DNA of 64,000 nucleotides, taken from assembly GCA_030602315.1 (NCBI GenBank), contig JAUVZY010000001.1, positions 186,001 through 250,000 on the forward strand, given 5' to 3'. The position numbers and the translations under genes are program-made. Below, piece by piece: positions 1-8,509 of the stretch. The notes beneath the pieces are model-generated. The model was not told the origin of the DNA. It did not search any database and saw only the letters and a program-made list of their open reading frames with translations. The DNA is from Pseudomonadaceae bacterium. GTDB taxonomy: Bacteria; Pseudomonadota; Gammaproteobacteria; Pseudomonadales; Pseudomonadaceae. The number at the start of each line of letters is the position of its first letter. Position 1 is the first letter of the stretch.

Positions 1-527
1 AGGAGCAGCTCAAGACCCTCGGGCGCATCCTCGATGTGCCGGTGTTGCAGGTGGACCCGGAGCAGTCCCTGCTGCGCGCGCTGGCGCCGCTGTCGCGCAA
101 GCGTATCGTGCTGGTCGATACCGCCGGCCTGCCGGCCAGCAATCCGGTGTTGAAAAAGCAGCTCGAGGCGCTGGCCAGCCCTGCACTGCGTTCGAAGAAT
201 TATCTGGTGCTGGCCGCCACCAGCCAGAGTCAGGTGCTCAAGGCGGCCTGGCACAGCTACAAGCACTGCGGCCTGGCCGGCTGCATCATGACCAAGCTCG
301 ACGAGGCGGGCAGCCTCGGCGAGCTGTTGGGACTGGCCATAAGCCAGCAGCTGCCAGTAGCCTATCTGGCAGATGGTCCGGGGATTCCGGACGACTTGCA
401 TTTGCCGCGCAGCCATCAACTGGTCAGTCGCGCGGTCAGCCTGCAGATGGCTGAGGAGCCGAGCGAGGAGGCCATGGCCGATCTGTTCGCCGGCTTGTAC
501 AACGAGGCGTCGCGCCGCGCAGGTTGA
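1..527 (+). CDS. flhF: FlhF, flagellar placement GTPase (C-terminal part, 5' end outside window)
   Basis: SRP-type GTPase that sets the site of polar flagellum assembly at the membrane. The reading frame is open from base 3 with no start, so only about the last 174 residues are present. The G3 motif DTAG (after LVD) and the G4/base-binding motif TKLDEA are visible, as in FtsY and Ffh relatives. It precedes fleN, as in other pseudomonads, where FlhF (positive) and FleN (negative) set flagellar number together. Identity is firm from the motifs plus the fleN-fliA context. The N-terminal B/N domains and the P-loop lie upstream of the window. Confidence 0.95.
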   Translation, partial: EQLKTLGRILDVPVLQVDPEQSLLRALAPLSRKRIVLVDTAGLPASNPVLKKQLEALASPALRSKNYLVLAATSQSQVLKAAWHSYKHCGLAGCIMTKLDEAGSLGELLGLAISQQLPVAYLADGPGIPDDLHLPRSHQLVSRAVSLQMAEEPSEEAMADLFAGLYNEASRRAG

Positions 528-567
528 GCAGCGCGCGGTTTCTCCAACGGTGCAGTCATGCATCGAC

Positions 568-583
568 GGCCCCGACCGGGGCC
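568..583 (+). other. GC-rich hairpin between flhF and fleN
   Basis: A perfect 6-bp GGCCCC/GGGGCC stem with a GACC tetraloop lies in the short flhF-fleN spacer. There is no U-tract, so it is not a classic terminator. It could mark RNA processing or attenuation that tunes FleN relative to FlhF. The function is inferred from position only. Confidence 0.45.
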
Positions 584-606
584 AGGTTTAGAAGGTAAGA
601 AAGAAC

Positions 607-1443
607 ATGGGAAACCATCCCGTACAGGTGATAGCAGTGACCGGCGGCAAGGGCGGTGTCGGCAAGACCAATGTGTCGGTCAATCTGGCACTGGCGCTGG
701 CCGACCTCGGTCGGCGGGTCATGCTGCTGGATGCCGACCTCGGGCTTGCCAACGTCGACGTCATGCTCGGCCTGACGCCCAAGCGCACCCTGGCGGATGT
801 GATTGCCGGCGAATGCGAGCTGCGTGATGTGCTGCTGCCTGGCCCGATGGGAATCCAGATCGTCCCGGCGGCGTCGGGGACCCAGTGCATGGTCAACCTC
901 ACCTCACTGCAGCACGCCGGGCTGATCCAGGCGTTCAGCGAGATCGGCGAGAACATCGACGTGCTGGTGGTGGATACCGCGGCGGGCATCGGCGACGCGG
1001 TGGTCAGCTTCGTGCGCGCGGCCCAGGAAGTGCTGCTGGTGGTGACCGACGAGCCGACCTCGATCACCGATGCCTATGCGCTGATCAAGTTGCTCAACCG
1101 CGACTACGGGGTGAACCGCTTCCGCGTGCTGGCCAACATGGCGCACAACCCGCAGGAAGGGCGCAACCTGTTCGCCAAGCTGACCAAGGTCACCGATCGC
1201 TTCCTCGATGTGGCGCTGCAGTACGTCGGGGCGATTCCCTATGACGAATCGGTGCGCAAGGCGGTGCAGAAGCAGCGCGCGGTCTATGAGGCCTACCCGC
1301 GCTCCAAGTGCAGCCTGGCGCTCAAGAGCATTGCGCAGAAGGTCGACGCCTGGCCGCTGCCGGCCAACCCCCGTGGGCATCTGGAGTTCTTCATCGAGCG
1401 TCTCGTCCATCCCGGTCCGCCGGTGCTGGGCAATTCGGCATGA
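607..1443 (+). CDS. fleN: FleN (FlhG/YlxH), flagellar number regulator ATPase
   Basis: MinD/ParA-type ATPase of 278 residues. In Pseudomonas it binds the master regulator FleQ and restrains flagellar gene expression so that cells keep a single polar flagellum. The deviant Walker A motif GGKGGVGKT is at residues 13-21 with signature Lys15 and Lys20. The switch motifs DADLGLANVD and VVDTAAG follow. The ATG is preceded by a purine-rich AAGGTAAGAAAG stretch. Its stop overlaps the fliA start (ATGA at 1440-1443), so the two are probably translationally coupled. Confidence 0.97.
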   Translation: MGNHPVQVIAVTGGKGGVGKTNVSVNLALALADLGRRVMLLDADLGLANVDVMLGLTPKRTLADVIAGECELRDVLLPGPMGIQIVPAASGTQCMVNLTSLQHAGLIQAFSEIGENIDVLVVDTAAGIGDAVVSFVRAAQEVLLVVTDEPTSITDAYALIKLLNRDYGVNRFRVLANMAHNPQEGRNLFAKLTKVTDRFLDVALQYVGAIPYDESVRKAVQKQRAVYEAYPRSKCSLALKSIAQKVDAWPLPANPRGHLEFFIERLVHPGPPVLGNSA

Positions 1444-2186
1444 GCCCGGCGGGACGGCCTATGTATTACAGCAAGACGCCGGCGAAGGACGCGCAGTATC
1501 GGCTGGTCGAGCAGTATGCTCCGCTGGTCAAGCGCATCGCCTACCACCTGCTGGCCCGCTTGCCGGCCAGCGTCCAGCTCGATGACCTGACCCAGGCCGG
1601 GATGATCGGCTTGCTCGAGGCGGCCGGTAAATACGATGCCAGCAAGGGCGCCAGCTTCGAGACCTACGCCGGCATCCGCATTCGCGGCGCCATGCTCGAC
1701 GAGGTGCGCAAGGGCGACTGGGCGCCGCGTTCGGTGCATCGCAACACGCGCCTGGTCAGCGACGCGATCCGGGCGGTGGAAGCGCGCACCGGGCGCGATG
1801 CTAAAGATCACGAGGTCGCGGCCGAACTTAAGATGAGTCTCGAGGATTATTACGCCATCCTCGGCGACACCCAGGGTAGCCGACTGTTCAGTTTCGACGA
1901 GCTGTTCCAGGCGGGCGAGGGCGGTGATCTGGCCGAAGATGCCGATAGTGCCCATCCCGAGCCGTTCCGCGATCTGGAGGACGAACGTTTCCAGCAGGCG
2001 CTCGCCGAGGCGATCGCCAGTCTTCCAGAGCGGGAAAAACTGGTGATATCACTTTACTATGACGAAGAATTGAACCTGAAAGAGATCGGTCAGGTGTTGG
2101 GAGTCAGCGAGTCGCGGGTCAGTCAGCTGCACAGCCAGTGTGCGGCGCGCCTGCGCGCGCGTCTTGGCGAGTGGCGGGCCAGCTGA
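1440..2186 (+). CDS. fliA: FliA, flagellar sigma-28 factor
   Basis: Sigma-28 (RpoF), which directs RNA polymerase to late flagellar and chemotaxis promoters. The 248 residues show sigma region 2 (APLVKRIAYHLLARLPASVQ, then DDLTQAGMIGLLEA) and a region-4 helix-turn-helix near the C-terminus (LKEIGQVLGVSESRVSQLHSQ). The frame is open further upstream, but the ATG at 1440 overlapping the fleN stop gives the family length (about 247). Two sites matching the FliA consensus occur in this window, before the parP-like gene and before fliT. Confidence 0.96.
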   Translation: MSPAGRPMYYSKTPAKDAQYRLVEQYAPLVKRIAYHLLARLPASVQLDDLTQAGMIGLLEAAGKYDASKGASFETYAGIRIRGAMLDEVRKGDWAPRSVHRNTRLVSDAIRAVEARTGRDAKDHEVAAELKMSLEDYYAILGDTQGSRLFSFDELFQAGEGGDLAEDADSAHPEPFRDLEDERFQQALAEAIASLPEREKLVISLYYDEELNLKEIGQVLGVSESRVSQLHSQCAARLRARLGEWRAS

Positions 2187-2222
2187 GGCGCGGCGCCAGT
2201 CTTTTCGAATTTGGAGGTCGAC

Positions 2223-2609
2223 TTGGACAAGAACATGAAAATCCTCATCGTCGATGACTTTTCGACGATGAGGCGGATCATCAAGAACCTGTTGCGTGAT
2301 CTGGGCTTTACCAATACCGCCGAAGCCGACGACGGCACCACCGCGCTGCCGATGCTGCAGTCGGGCAACTTCGATTTTCTGGTCACCGACTGGAACATGC
2401 CGGGCATGAGCGGTATCGATCTGCTGCGCGCCGTGCGCGCCGACGAGCGGCTGAAGAACATGCCGGTACTGATGGTGACGGCAGAAGCCAAGCGCGACCA
2501 GATCATCGAAGCCGCCCAGGCAGGGGTAAACGGCTATGTGGTCAAGCCGTTCACGGCGCAGGTCCTCAAGGAAAAAATCGACAAGATCTTCCAGCGGGTA
2601 AACGGCTGA
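2223..2609 (+). CDS. cheY: CheY, chemotaxis response regulator
   Basis: Single-domain receiver of 128 residues. It is phosphorylated by CheA and binds the flagellar switch. Acidic-pocket residues Asp11/Asp12, the phospho-acceptor Asp56 (VTDWNMPG), a Thr in VTAEA and the Lys in VVKPF are all present. I chose the TTG at 2223 because GGAGGT at 2213-2218 sits just upstream. The first ATG (2235, giving a 124-residue protein) is about 16 bases from that site. It heads the cheYZAB set. Confidence 0.95.
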   Translation: MDKNMKILIVDDFSTMRRIIKNLLRDLGFTNTAEADDGTTALPMLQSGNFDFLVTDWNMPGMSGIDLLRAVRADERLKNMPVLMVTAEAKRDQIIEAAQAGVNGYVVKPFTAQVLKEKIDKIFQRVNG

Positions 2610-2630
2610 TCCAGCAGCCGAGAGGACACT

Positions 2631-3419
2631 ATGTCGCAGAACGAAGACGGCATCGAGAATCTCGAGGACACCCTCAAGACTCATGCACTACAGCTCATCG
2701 ATAGCCTGGAAAAGGGCCGTTTCGACGAGGCAGTGGAAACTATTCACCGGCTCAACCATGCGCGCGATCACGGCCTTTACCGCGAGGTGGGCAAGCTGAC
2801 GCGCGAGCTGCACAACGCGATCGTCAAGCTGGAGCTGGACGCGCGCCGCGAGGGCGGGCAGAGCGAGTCGCAGATCACCGACGCCACCGATCGTCTCTCC
2901 TACGTCGTGGAGATGACCGAGCGAGCTGCCAACCGCACCATGGACCTGGTGGAAGAGTGCGCGCCGCTGGCCAACTACATCAGCTACGAGTCTCAGGCCC
3001 TGTCGGCCGACTGGCAGCGCTTCATGCGCCGCGAGTTGAACGCCGAGCAGTTTCGCGAACTGGCCAAGCGCATCGACGTGTTTCTGTCGCGCAGCGTGGA
3101 CAACAGCGAAAAACTGTCCGACAGCCTGCGTGACATCATGCTGGCGCAGGATTTCCAGGACCTCACCGGCCAGGTCATCAAGCGCGTCACCAAGCTGATC
3201 ACCGATGTCGAGGCGAACCTGCTCGAGCTGGTGCTGATGGCCAGCAAGATCGATCGCTATGCGGGCATCTTCCATGACCCGGAAGAGCTGCGCGCCGAAC
3301 AGATGAAGAAAAAAGAGCCTTCCAATGGTGAAGGTCCGCAGATCCATGCCGATAAACGGGAAGACGTGGTTTCCGGTCAGGATGACGTCGACGATCTGCT
3401 TTCAAGCCTTGGTTTCTAA
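2631..3419 (+). CDS. cheZ: CheZ, CheY-P phosphatase
   Basis: Dephosphorylates CheY-P at the pole. The 262-residue helical protein contains the family core AQDFQDLTGQVIKR (about residues 172-185), which includes the Gln that positions the attacking water (Gln181 by my count). The extreme C-terminus is QDDVDDLLSSLGF, the conserved amphipathic peptide that docks on CheY. AGAGGACA precedes the ATG. The tail motif is of special interest because related motifs are repeated in the neighbouring CheA. Confidence 0.96.
   Translation: MSQNEDGIENLEDTLKTHALQLIDSLEKGRFDEAVETIHRLNHARDHGLYREVGKLTRELHNAIVKLELDARREGGQSESQITDATDRLSYVVEMTERAANRTMDLVEECAPLANYISYESQALSADWQRFMRRELNAEQFRELAKRIDVFLSRSVDNSEKLSDSLRDIMLAQDFQDLTGQVIKRVTKLITDVEANLLELVLMASKIDRYAGIFHDPEELRAEQMKKKEPSNGEGPQIHADKREDVVSGQDDVDDLLSSLGF
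3329..3355 (+). promoter_or_regulatory. Possible internal sigma-28 promoter before cheA
   Basis: Inside the 3' end of cheZ, TGAAGGTC is followed after exactly 11 bases by GCCGATAA, a perfect sigma-28 -10 box. The -35 matches 5 of 8 positions of TAAAGTTT. It would start transcription about 80 bases before cheA. Because it lies in coding sequence and the -35 is imperfect, chance is a real alternative. Confidence 0.3.
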
Positions 3420-3445
3420 GGTTTACCGGTTTTTAGGGGACGTAG

Positions 3446-5719
3446 ATGAGCTTCGACGGCGATGAAGAGATTCTCCAGGACTTCCTGGTAGAAGCGGGGG
3501 AGATTCTGGAGCGGCTGTCCGAGCAGTTGGTGGAGCTGGAAAGCAGCCCCGACGACATGGCCCTGCTCAATGCGATCTTTCGCGGCTTTCACACCGTCAA
3601 GGGCGGCGCGGGCTTTCTGCAGCTCAACGAGTTGGTGGAGTGCTGCCACATCGCCGAAAACGTGTTCGACATCCTGCGCAAGGGTGAACGGCGGGTCGAT
3701 TCCGAGCTGATGGACGTGGTGCTGCAGGCGCTCGATACCGTCAACGCGATGTTCGACCAGGTGCGCAACCACCAGCAGCCGGATGCAGCCAGTCCCGAGT
3801 TGCTCGAGGCGCTGGCCCGGCTGGCCCAGCCTGGTGGTGCCGAACCTCCGGCTCCCGAGCCAGTGGTGGCGCCCGCTGCCGCCGTTGTCGCCCCGGTCGC
3901 GGCGCCCGAGCCGGCATCCGGCGGCCCTGATATCACCGATCTCGAGTTCGAGCAGATGCTCGATGCGATCCAGGGGGCACCGGCAAGCACGCCGGTCGCC
4001 GAGGACACGCCGCCGGCCGACGAAATCACCGACGACGAATTCGAGGCGTTGCTCGATCAGCTGCACGGCAAGGGCCGCTTCGAGGGCGCCGCCACCCCGG
4101 CGGTCGCCGCCGAGCCCGCTCCAGCCGCGTCGGCCAGCCCGGCCGCCGCGCCGGTCGAGGGCGTCGCCGATGAGATCACCGACGACGAATTCGAAGCGCT
4201 GCTCGATCAGCTGCACGGCAAGGGCAAGTTCACTGCCGAGGCCGCTGAGCCGGTGGCGGACACTGCCGCGGCGGCGGCCAGTGCGGTTAGCAGCCTGGAT
4301 GCTGCGACCCCCGCGGTCGAAGCGCTCGCGCCGGCCAAGGTCAGCGGCGAGCCCGACCTGATTTCCGATAACGAATTCGAGGCGCTGCTCGATCAGCTGC
4401 ACGGCAAGGGCAAGTTCCAGGCCGAGGCCGTGGCACCGGCGGTGGCACCCGCGCCGGTCGCACAGGCTGCCGCGCCGGCGGCCAGGCCAGCCAGCGAGCC
4501 CAAGCGGGCCGTGGCTGCGGCACCGGCGGCGGACAAGCCGGCGGCCAGCGACGCCGAAACCACCGTGCGGGTCGATACCGCGCGGCTGGATGACATCATG
4601 AACATGGTCGGCGAGCTGGTGCTGGTGCGTAACCGGCTGGTGCGGCTGGGCGCCAACAGTGGCGACGAGGCCATGGCCAAGGCGGTCTCCAACCTCGACG
4701 TGGTCACCGCCGACCTGCAGACCGCGGTGATGAAAACCCGCATGCAGCCGATCAAGAAGGTGTTCGGCCGCTTCCCGCGTCTGGTCCGCGACCTGGCGCG
4801 CAACCTCAAGAAAGAGGTGAACCTCGAACTGGTGGGCGAGGAGACCGACCTGGACAAGAACCTGGTCGAGGCGCTGGCCGATCCGCTGGTGCACCTGGTG
4901 CGCAATGCGGTGGACCACGGCATCGAGTCGCCCGACGAGCGCGAAGCTGCCGGCAAGCCGCGCGCCGGTCACGTGGTGCTGTCGGCCGAGCAGGAGGGGG
5001 ATCACATCCTCCTGATGATCACCGACGACGGCAAAGGCATGGACGCGGCGGTATTGCGCGCCAAGGCGGTGGAGAAGGGGCTGCTGGACAAGGACGCCGC
5101 CGAGCGGTTGTCGGATCTGGAAGCCTACAACCTGATCTTCGCGCCGGGCTTTTCCACCAAGACCGAGATCTCCGACGTGTCCGGCCGCGGCGTCGGCATG
5201 GATGTGGTGAAGACCAAGATTTCCCAGCTCAACGGCACGGTCAACGTGTTCTCGCAGAAGGGGCAGGGCTCGAAGATCGTCATCAAGGTTCCGCTGACCC
5301 TGGCGATCATGCCGACGCTGATGGTCATGCTCGGCAACCAGGCTTTTGCCTTCCCGCTGGTCAACGTCAACGAGATCTTCCACCTCGACCTGTCGCGCAC
5401 CAACGTGGTGGATGGCCAGGAAGTGGTGATAGTGCGCGAAAAGGCGCTGCCCTTGTTCTACCTCAAACGCTGGCTGGTGCCCGGTGCGATGCACGAAGAC
5501 CACCGCGAGGGCCATGTGGTGATCATCACCGTGGGCAACCAGCGCATCGGCTTCGTCGTCGACCAGCTGGTGGGCCAGGAAGAGGTAGTCATCAAGCCGC
5601 TGGGCAAGATGCTGCAGGGCACCCCGGGCATGGCCGGGGCGACCATCACCGGCGACGGACGCATCGCGCTGATCCTCGACGTTCCCAGCATGCTCAAGCG
5701 CTACGCACGGCGCATCTGA
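3446..5719 (+). CDS. cheA: CheA, chemotaxis histidine kinase
   Basis: 757 residues. It autophosphorylates on a His in the HPt domain and passes phosphate to CheY and CheB. HPt: residues 1-110, with His49 in GFHTVKGGAG. Residues 130-365 form a long Ala/Pro-rich linker with four copies of an acidic/hydrophobic motif and no recognisable folded P2 domain. The dimerisation, HATPase (HLVRNAVDHGIE, DDGKGMD, GRGVGMDVVK) and CheW-like domains follow. A start at 3446 with AGGGGA upstream fits. The linker replaces the usual CheY-binding P2 region, so phosphotransfer partners may be recruited by the repeats. Confidence 0.97.
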   Translation: MSFDGDEEILQDFLVEAGEILERLSEQLVELESSPDDMALLNAIFRGFHTVKGGAGFLQLNELVECCHIAENVFDILRKGERRVDSELMDVVLQALDTVNAMFDQVRNHQQPDAASPELLEALARLAQPGGAEPPAPEPVVAPAAAVVAPVAAPEPASGGPDITDLEFEQMLDAIQGAPASTPVAEDTPPADEITDDEFEALLDQLHGKGRFEGAATPAVAAEPAPAASASPAAAPVEGVADEITDDEFEALLDQLHGKGKFTAEAAEPVADTAAAAASAVSSLDAATPAVEALAPAKVSGEPDLISDNEFEALLDQLHGKGKFQAEAVAPAVAPAPVAQAAAPAARPASEPKRAVAAAPAADKPAASDAETTVRVDTARLDDIMNMVGELVLVRNRLVRLGANSGDEAMAKAVSNLDVVTADLQTAVMKTRMQPIKKVFGRFPRLVRDLARNLKKEVNLELVGEETDLDKNLVEALADPLVHLVRNAVDHGIESPDEREAAGKPRAGHVVLSAEQEGDHILLMITDDGKGMDAAVLRAKAVEKGLLDKDAAERLSDLEAYNLIFAPGFSTKTEISDVSGRGVGMDVVKTKISQLNGTVNVFSQKGQGSKIVIKVPLTLAIMPTLMVMLGNQAFAFPLVNVNEIFHLDLSRTNVVDGQEVVIVREKALPLFYLKRWLVPGAMHEDHREGHVVIITVGNQRIGFVVDQLVGQEEVVIKPLGKMLQGTPGMAGATITGDGRIALILDVPSMLKRYARRI
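3929..4417 (+). repeat. Four-copy peptide repeat in the CheA linker
   Basis: Copies lie at CheA residues 162-178, 192-212, 242-262 and 304-324 (bases 3929-3979, 4019-4081, 4169-4231, 4355-4417). The last three share the core DEFEALLDQLHGKG or NEFEALLDQLHGKG followed by a basic residue and Phe; the first is divergent (LEFEQMLDAIQG). Copies 2-4 are also nearly identical in DNA, which indicates recent duplication or gene conversion. Alanine/proline spacers of 30-45 residues separate them. The pattern D-D-x-[FV]-[ED]-x-L-L-x-x-L matches the CheZ tail. Confidence 0.85.
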
Positions 5720-5724
5720 CGCAC

Positions 5725-5745
5725 GGACGGCGCGCAGCGCCGTCC
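5725..5745 (+). other. Strong hairpin between cheA and cheB
   Basis: A perfect 9-bp GGACGGCGC/GCGCCGTCC stem with a 3-base loop lies directly after the cheA stop and five bases before the AAGGAG of cheB. There is no T-run, so termination is unlikely. It could protect the cheA mRNA end or modulate cheB translation. Confidence 0.5.
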
Positions 5746-5764
5746 CTCCAAGGAGTAGCAGTAC

Positions 5765-6889
5765 ATGTCAGTCAAGGTCCTGGTGGTGGACGATTCGGGA
5801 TTCTTTCGCCGCCGCCTGAGCGAGATTCTCGCGTCCGATTCGGAGATCCAGGTAGTCGGCACCGCCTGCAACGGCCGTGAAGGCGTCGAGCAGGCGCTGG
5901 CGCTTAAGCCCGATGTGATCACCATGGACTACGAGATGCCGCTGATGGACGGCATCAGCGCCGTGCGCCAGATCATGCAGCGTTGCCCGACCCCGGTGCT
6001 GATGTTCTCCTCGCTCACCCACGAGGGCGCGAGGGTGACGCTGGATGCGCTGGATGCCGGCGCGGTGGATTACCTGCCGAAGAATTTCGAGGACATTTCG
6101 CGCCATCCGGACAAGGTGCGTCAGCTGCTCTGCGACAAGATCAAGAGCATTGCCCGCAGCAATCGGCGCTTCAGCAGCTTCGCCAGTGCCCCGGCGCCTG
6201 CCGCGCAGCCCGGCGCCAGTGCGACCACCGCTCGACGGGTGGGCGCGGTGCCGCCGGCCGCCGGCAGCGCCGCCCGTCCGGCCGCGAGTCCGGCAACCGG
6301 CAGCAGCGTACCGGCACCACGGCGCAAGCACTACAAGCTGGTGGCGATTGGCACCTCCACCGGGGGGCCGGTAGCGCTGCAGCGCGTGTTGACCCAGCTG
6401 CCGGCACATTTTCCATCCCCCATCGTGCTGATCCAGCACATGCCGGCCGCCTTTACCAAGGCCTTTGCCGAGCGCCTGGACAAGCTCTGTCGCATTCAGG
6501 TCAAGGAAGCCGAAGACGGCGATCTGCTGCGCCCGGGCGTGGCGCTGCTAGCACCCGGTGGCAAGCAGATGATGATCGATGCACGCGGTAGCGTGCGCAT
6601 CCTGCCTGGCGACGAGCGACTGAACTACAAGCCCAGCGTGGACATCACCTTCGGTTCGGCGGCCAAGGCCTTCGGCGACAAGGTGCTTTCGGTGGTGCTG
6701 ACCGGGATGGGCGCCGATGGCCGCGAGGGCGCACGCATGCTCAAGGAGTCCGGCAGCCAGGTGTGGGCGCAGGATGAAGCCAGCTGCGTGATCTACGGCA
6801 TGCCGATGGCGGTGGTGAAGGCCAATCTGGCCGATGCGGTCTACAGCCTCGACGACATCGGTCCGCGCCTGACCGAGGCGTGCCAGTAA
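5765..6889 (+). CDS. cheB: CheB, protein-glutamate methylesterase/glutamine deamidase
   Basis: Removes methyl groups from chemoreceptors for adaptation. Of 374 residues, the N-terminal receiver domain has DDSGFFRRR and [11 protein letters not shown] with the phospho-Asp. A Ser/Ala/Pro-rich linker spans about residues 140-190. The C-terminal esterase shows the GTSTGGP loop (catalytic Ser), IQHMP (His) and GMGADG (Asp). The start has AAGGAG upstream. It is transcribed with cheA and motCD. Confidence 0.97.
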   Translation: MSVKVLVVDDSGFFRRRLSEILASDSEIQVVGTACNGREGVEQALALKPDVITMDYEMPLMDGISAVRQIMQRCPTPVLMFSSLTHEGARVTLDALDAGAVDYLPKNFEDISRHPDKVRQLLCDKIKSIARSNRRFSSFASAPAPAAQPGASATTARRVGAVPPAAGSAARPAASPATGSSVPAPRRKHYKLVAIGTSTGGPVALQRVLTQLPAHFPSPIVLIQHMPAAFTKAFAERLDKLCRIQVKEAEDGDLLRPGVALLAPGGKQMMIDARGSVRILPGDERLNYKPSVDITFGSAAKAFGDKVLSVVLTGMGADGREGARMLKESGSQVWAQDEASCVIYGMPMAVVKANLADAVYSLDDIGPRLTEACQ

Positions 6890-6901
6890 GGAATCGGCCG
6901 T

Positions 6902-7642
6902 ATGGATGTCCTCAGCCTCATTGGCCTGATCCTGGCGTTTCTGGCCATTGTCGGCGGCAACTTTCTCGAGGGTGGTCACCTTTCCGCCCTGTTGAACGGT
7001 CCGGCTGCGCTGATCGTGCTCGGTGGCACCCTGGGTGCGGTACTGCTGCAGACGCCGATCGCGGTGTTCCGCCGGGCGTTGGTGATGCTGCGCTGGATTA
7101 TCTTCCCGCCGAAGATCGATCTGGTCTCGGGCATCAGCCGGGTGATCGGCTGGAGCCAGACCGCGCGCAAGGAGGGCCTGCTGGGCCTGGAGCCGGTCGC
7201 CGAAACCGAGCGCGACCCGTTCGCCCGCAAGGGCCTGCAACTGCTGGTCGACGGCGCCGAGCCCGACGCCTTGCGTGGCATCCTCGAAGTGGACGTGGAC
7301 ACCCAGGAAGGGCGCGACATGCGCGCGGCCAAGGTGTTCGACGCGATGGGCGGCTACTCGCCGACGATCGGCATCATCGGCGCGGTGATGGGCCTGATCC
7401 ACGTGATGGGCAACTTGGCCGACCCCAGCCAGCTGGGCAGCGGGATTGCCGTGGCCTTCGTCGCCACCATCTACGGCGTGGCCTTCGCCAACCTGCTGGC
7501 CCTGCCGATCGGCAACAAGCTCAAGGGTATCGTGCATCAGCAGAGCCGTTACAAGGAGATGATTCTCGAGGGCCTGCTGTCGATCGCCGAAGGTGAGAAC
7601 CCGCGCTCGATCGAACTGAAGCTGCAAGGCTTCATGGACTGA
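6902..7642 (+). CDS. motC: MotC, flagellar stator subunit A (second stator set)
   Basis: MotA/PomA-type proton channel subunit of 246 residues. It couples ion flow to torque on FliG. An N-terminal membrane helix (LIGLILAFLAIVGGNFLEGG) is followed by a cytoplasmic loop and two later membrane segments (SPTIGIIGAVMGLIHVMG; VAFVATIYGVAFANLLALPI) with the conserved Pro residues. AAGGA precedes the ATG. In Pseudomonas, MotCD is the stator set used for swarming and in viscous conditions, while MotAB is encoded elsewhere. Confidence 0.95.
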   Translation: MDVLSLIGLILAFLAIVGGNFLEGGHLSALLNGPAALIVLGGTLGAVLLQTPIAVFRRALVMLRWIIFPPKIDLVSGISRVIGWSQTARKEGLLGLEPVAETERDPFARKGLQLLVDGAEPDALRGILEVDVDTQEGRDMRAAKVFDAMGGYSPTIGIIGAVMGLIHVMGNLADPSQLGSGIAVAFVATIYGVAFANLLALPIGNKLKGIVHQQSRYKEMILEGLLSIAEGENPRSIELKLQGFMD

Positions 7643-7651
7643 GTGCGCCCG

Positions 7652-8479
7652 ATGCCCCGCCGCCGCCAGCATGAGGAACACGAGAACCACGAGCGTTGGC
7701 TGGTCTCGTACGCCGACTTCATCACCCTGCTGTTCGCCTTTTTCGTGGTGATGTATTCGATTTCTTCGGTGAACGAGGGCAAGTACAAGGTCTTCACCGA
7801 GTCGCTGGAAGGCATCTTCACGCAGCCGGACCGCTCCGTGCGGCCGATCCCCATTGGTGAGCACGTACCGCGGGCGACCGATGCCTCCACCGGCATGCAG
7901 CCGGAAAGCGAGCCGCTCAAACAGATAGCCAAGGGCATGGAGGCGGCCTTCAGCGAGTTGATCGAGGAAGGCCAGATCACCCTGCGCGGCACCGAGACCT
8001 GGCTGGAGATCGAACTCAACTCCAGCCTGCTGTTCCCCAGCGGTAACGCCACGCCGAATGACGCAGCCTTCGAGCTGATCGAACGTCTGGCCGCGATTCT
8101 GGCGCCCTATCGCAACCCGATCCAGGTGCAGGGTTTCACCGACAATCTGCCGATCAGCACGGCGGCCTTCCCAACCAACTGGGAGCTGTCGTCGGCGCGC
8201 GCCGCCAGCGTGGTGCGCATGCTGACCAATCACGGCGTCGATCCGGCGCGTCTGGCCGCGGTGGGCTATGGCGAGCATCAACCGGTGGCGGACAACGCCA
8301 CCGCCGAAGGTCGCGCACGCAATCGCCGCGTGGTGTTGGCGATTGCCCGTGAGCTGGAGATTCGCCGGCCGACCGGCGGGTTCGGTCGCCCGGCGGCACA
8401 GGCCACTGGCACACAACCTGCAGATTCGCCAAATACGTCGTCGGCCGCTGGCGGCGCCGTCAAATCCCCGACACCTTGA
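7652..8479 (+). CDS. motD: MotD, flagellar stator subunit B with peptidoglycan anchor
   Basis: MotB-type protein of 275 residues. The single membrane helix starts at SYADFITLLFAFFVV, where Asp22 is the proton-carrying residue. The OmpA-like peptidoglycan-binding domain (VQGFTDNLPIST to GYGEHQPVADNATAEGRARN) follows, then a Pro/Ser-rich tail. A GTG directly after the motC stop (7643) could add three residues. I prefer the ATG at 7652 because it gives the usual Met-x-Arg-Arg-Arg start. It is paired with motC. Confidence 0.94.
   Translation: MPRRRQHEEHENHERWLVSYADFITLLFAFFVVMYSISSVNEGKYKVFTESLEGIFTQPDRSVRPIPIGEHVPRATDASTGMQPESEPLKQIAKGMEAAFSELIEEGQITLRGTETWLEIELNSSLLFPSGNATPNDAAFELIERLAAILAPYRNPIQVQGFTDNLPISTAAFPTNWELSSARAASVVRMLTNHGVDPARLAAVGYGEHQPVADNATAEGRARNRRVVLAIARELEIRRPTGGFGRPAAQATGTQPADSPNTSSAAGGAVKSPTP
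8407..8422 (+). promoter_or_regulatory. Possible sigma-54 promoter upstream of the parA-like gene
   Basis: TGGCAC-N5-CTGCA lies in the 3' end of motD, with the invariant GG and GC ten bases apart and one mismatch to TGGCAC-N5-TTGCA. Predicted transcription would start about 75 bases before the parA-like ATG. As a one-mismatch match inside coding sequence it may be chance. Confidence 0.3.
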
Positions 8480-8509
8480 GGGTGCGGCGGAGCGCACAAG
8501 AGAGCACTC

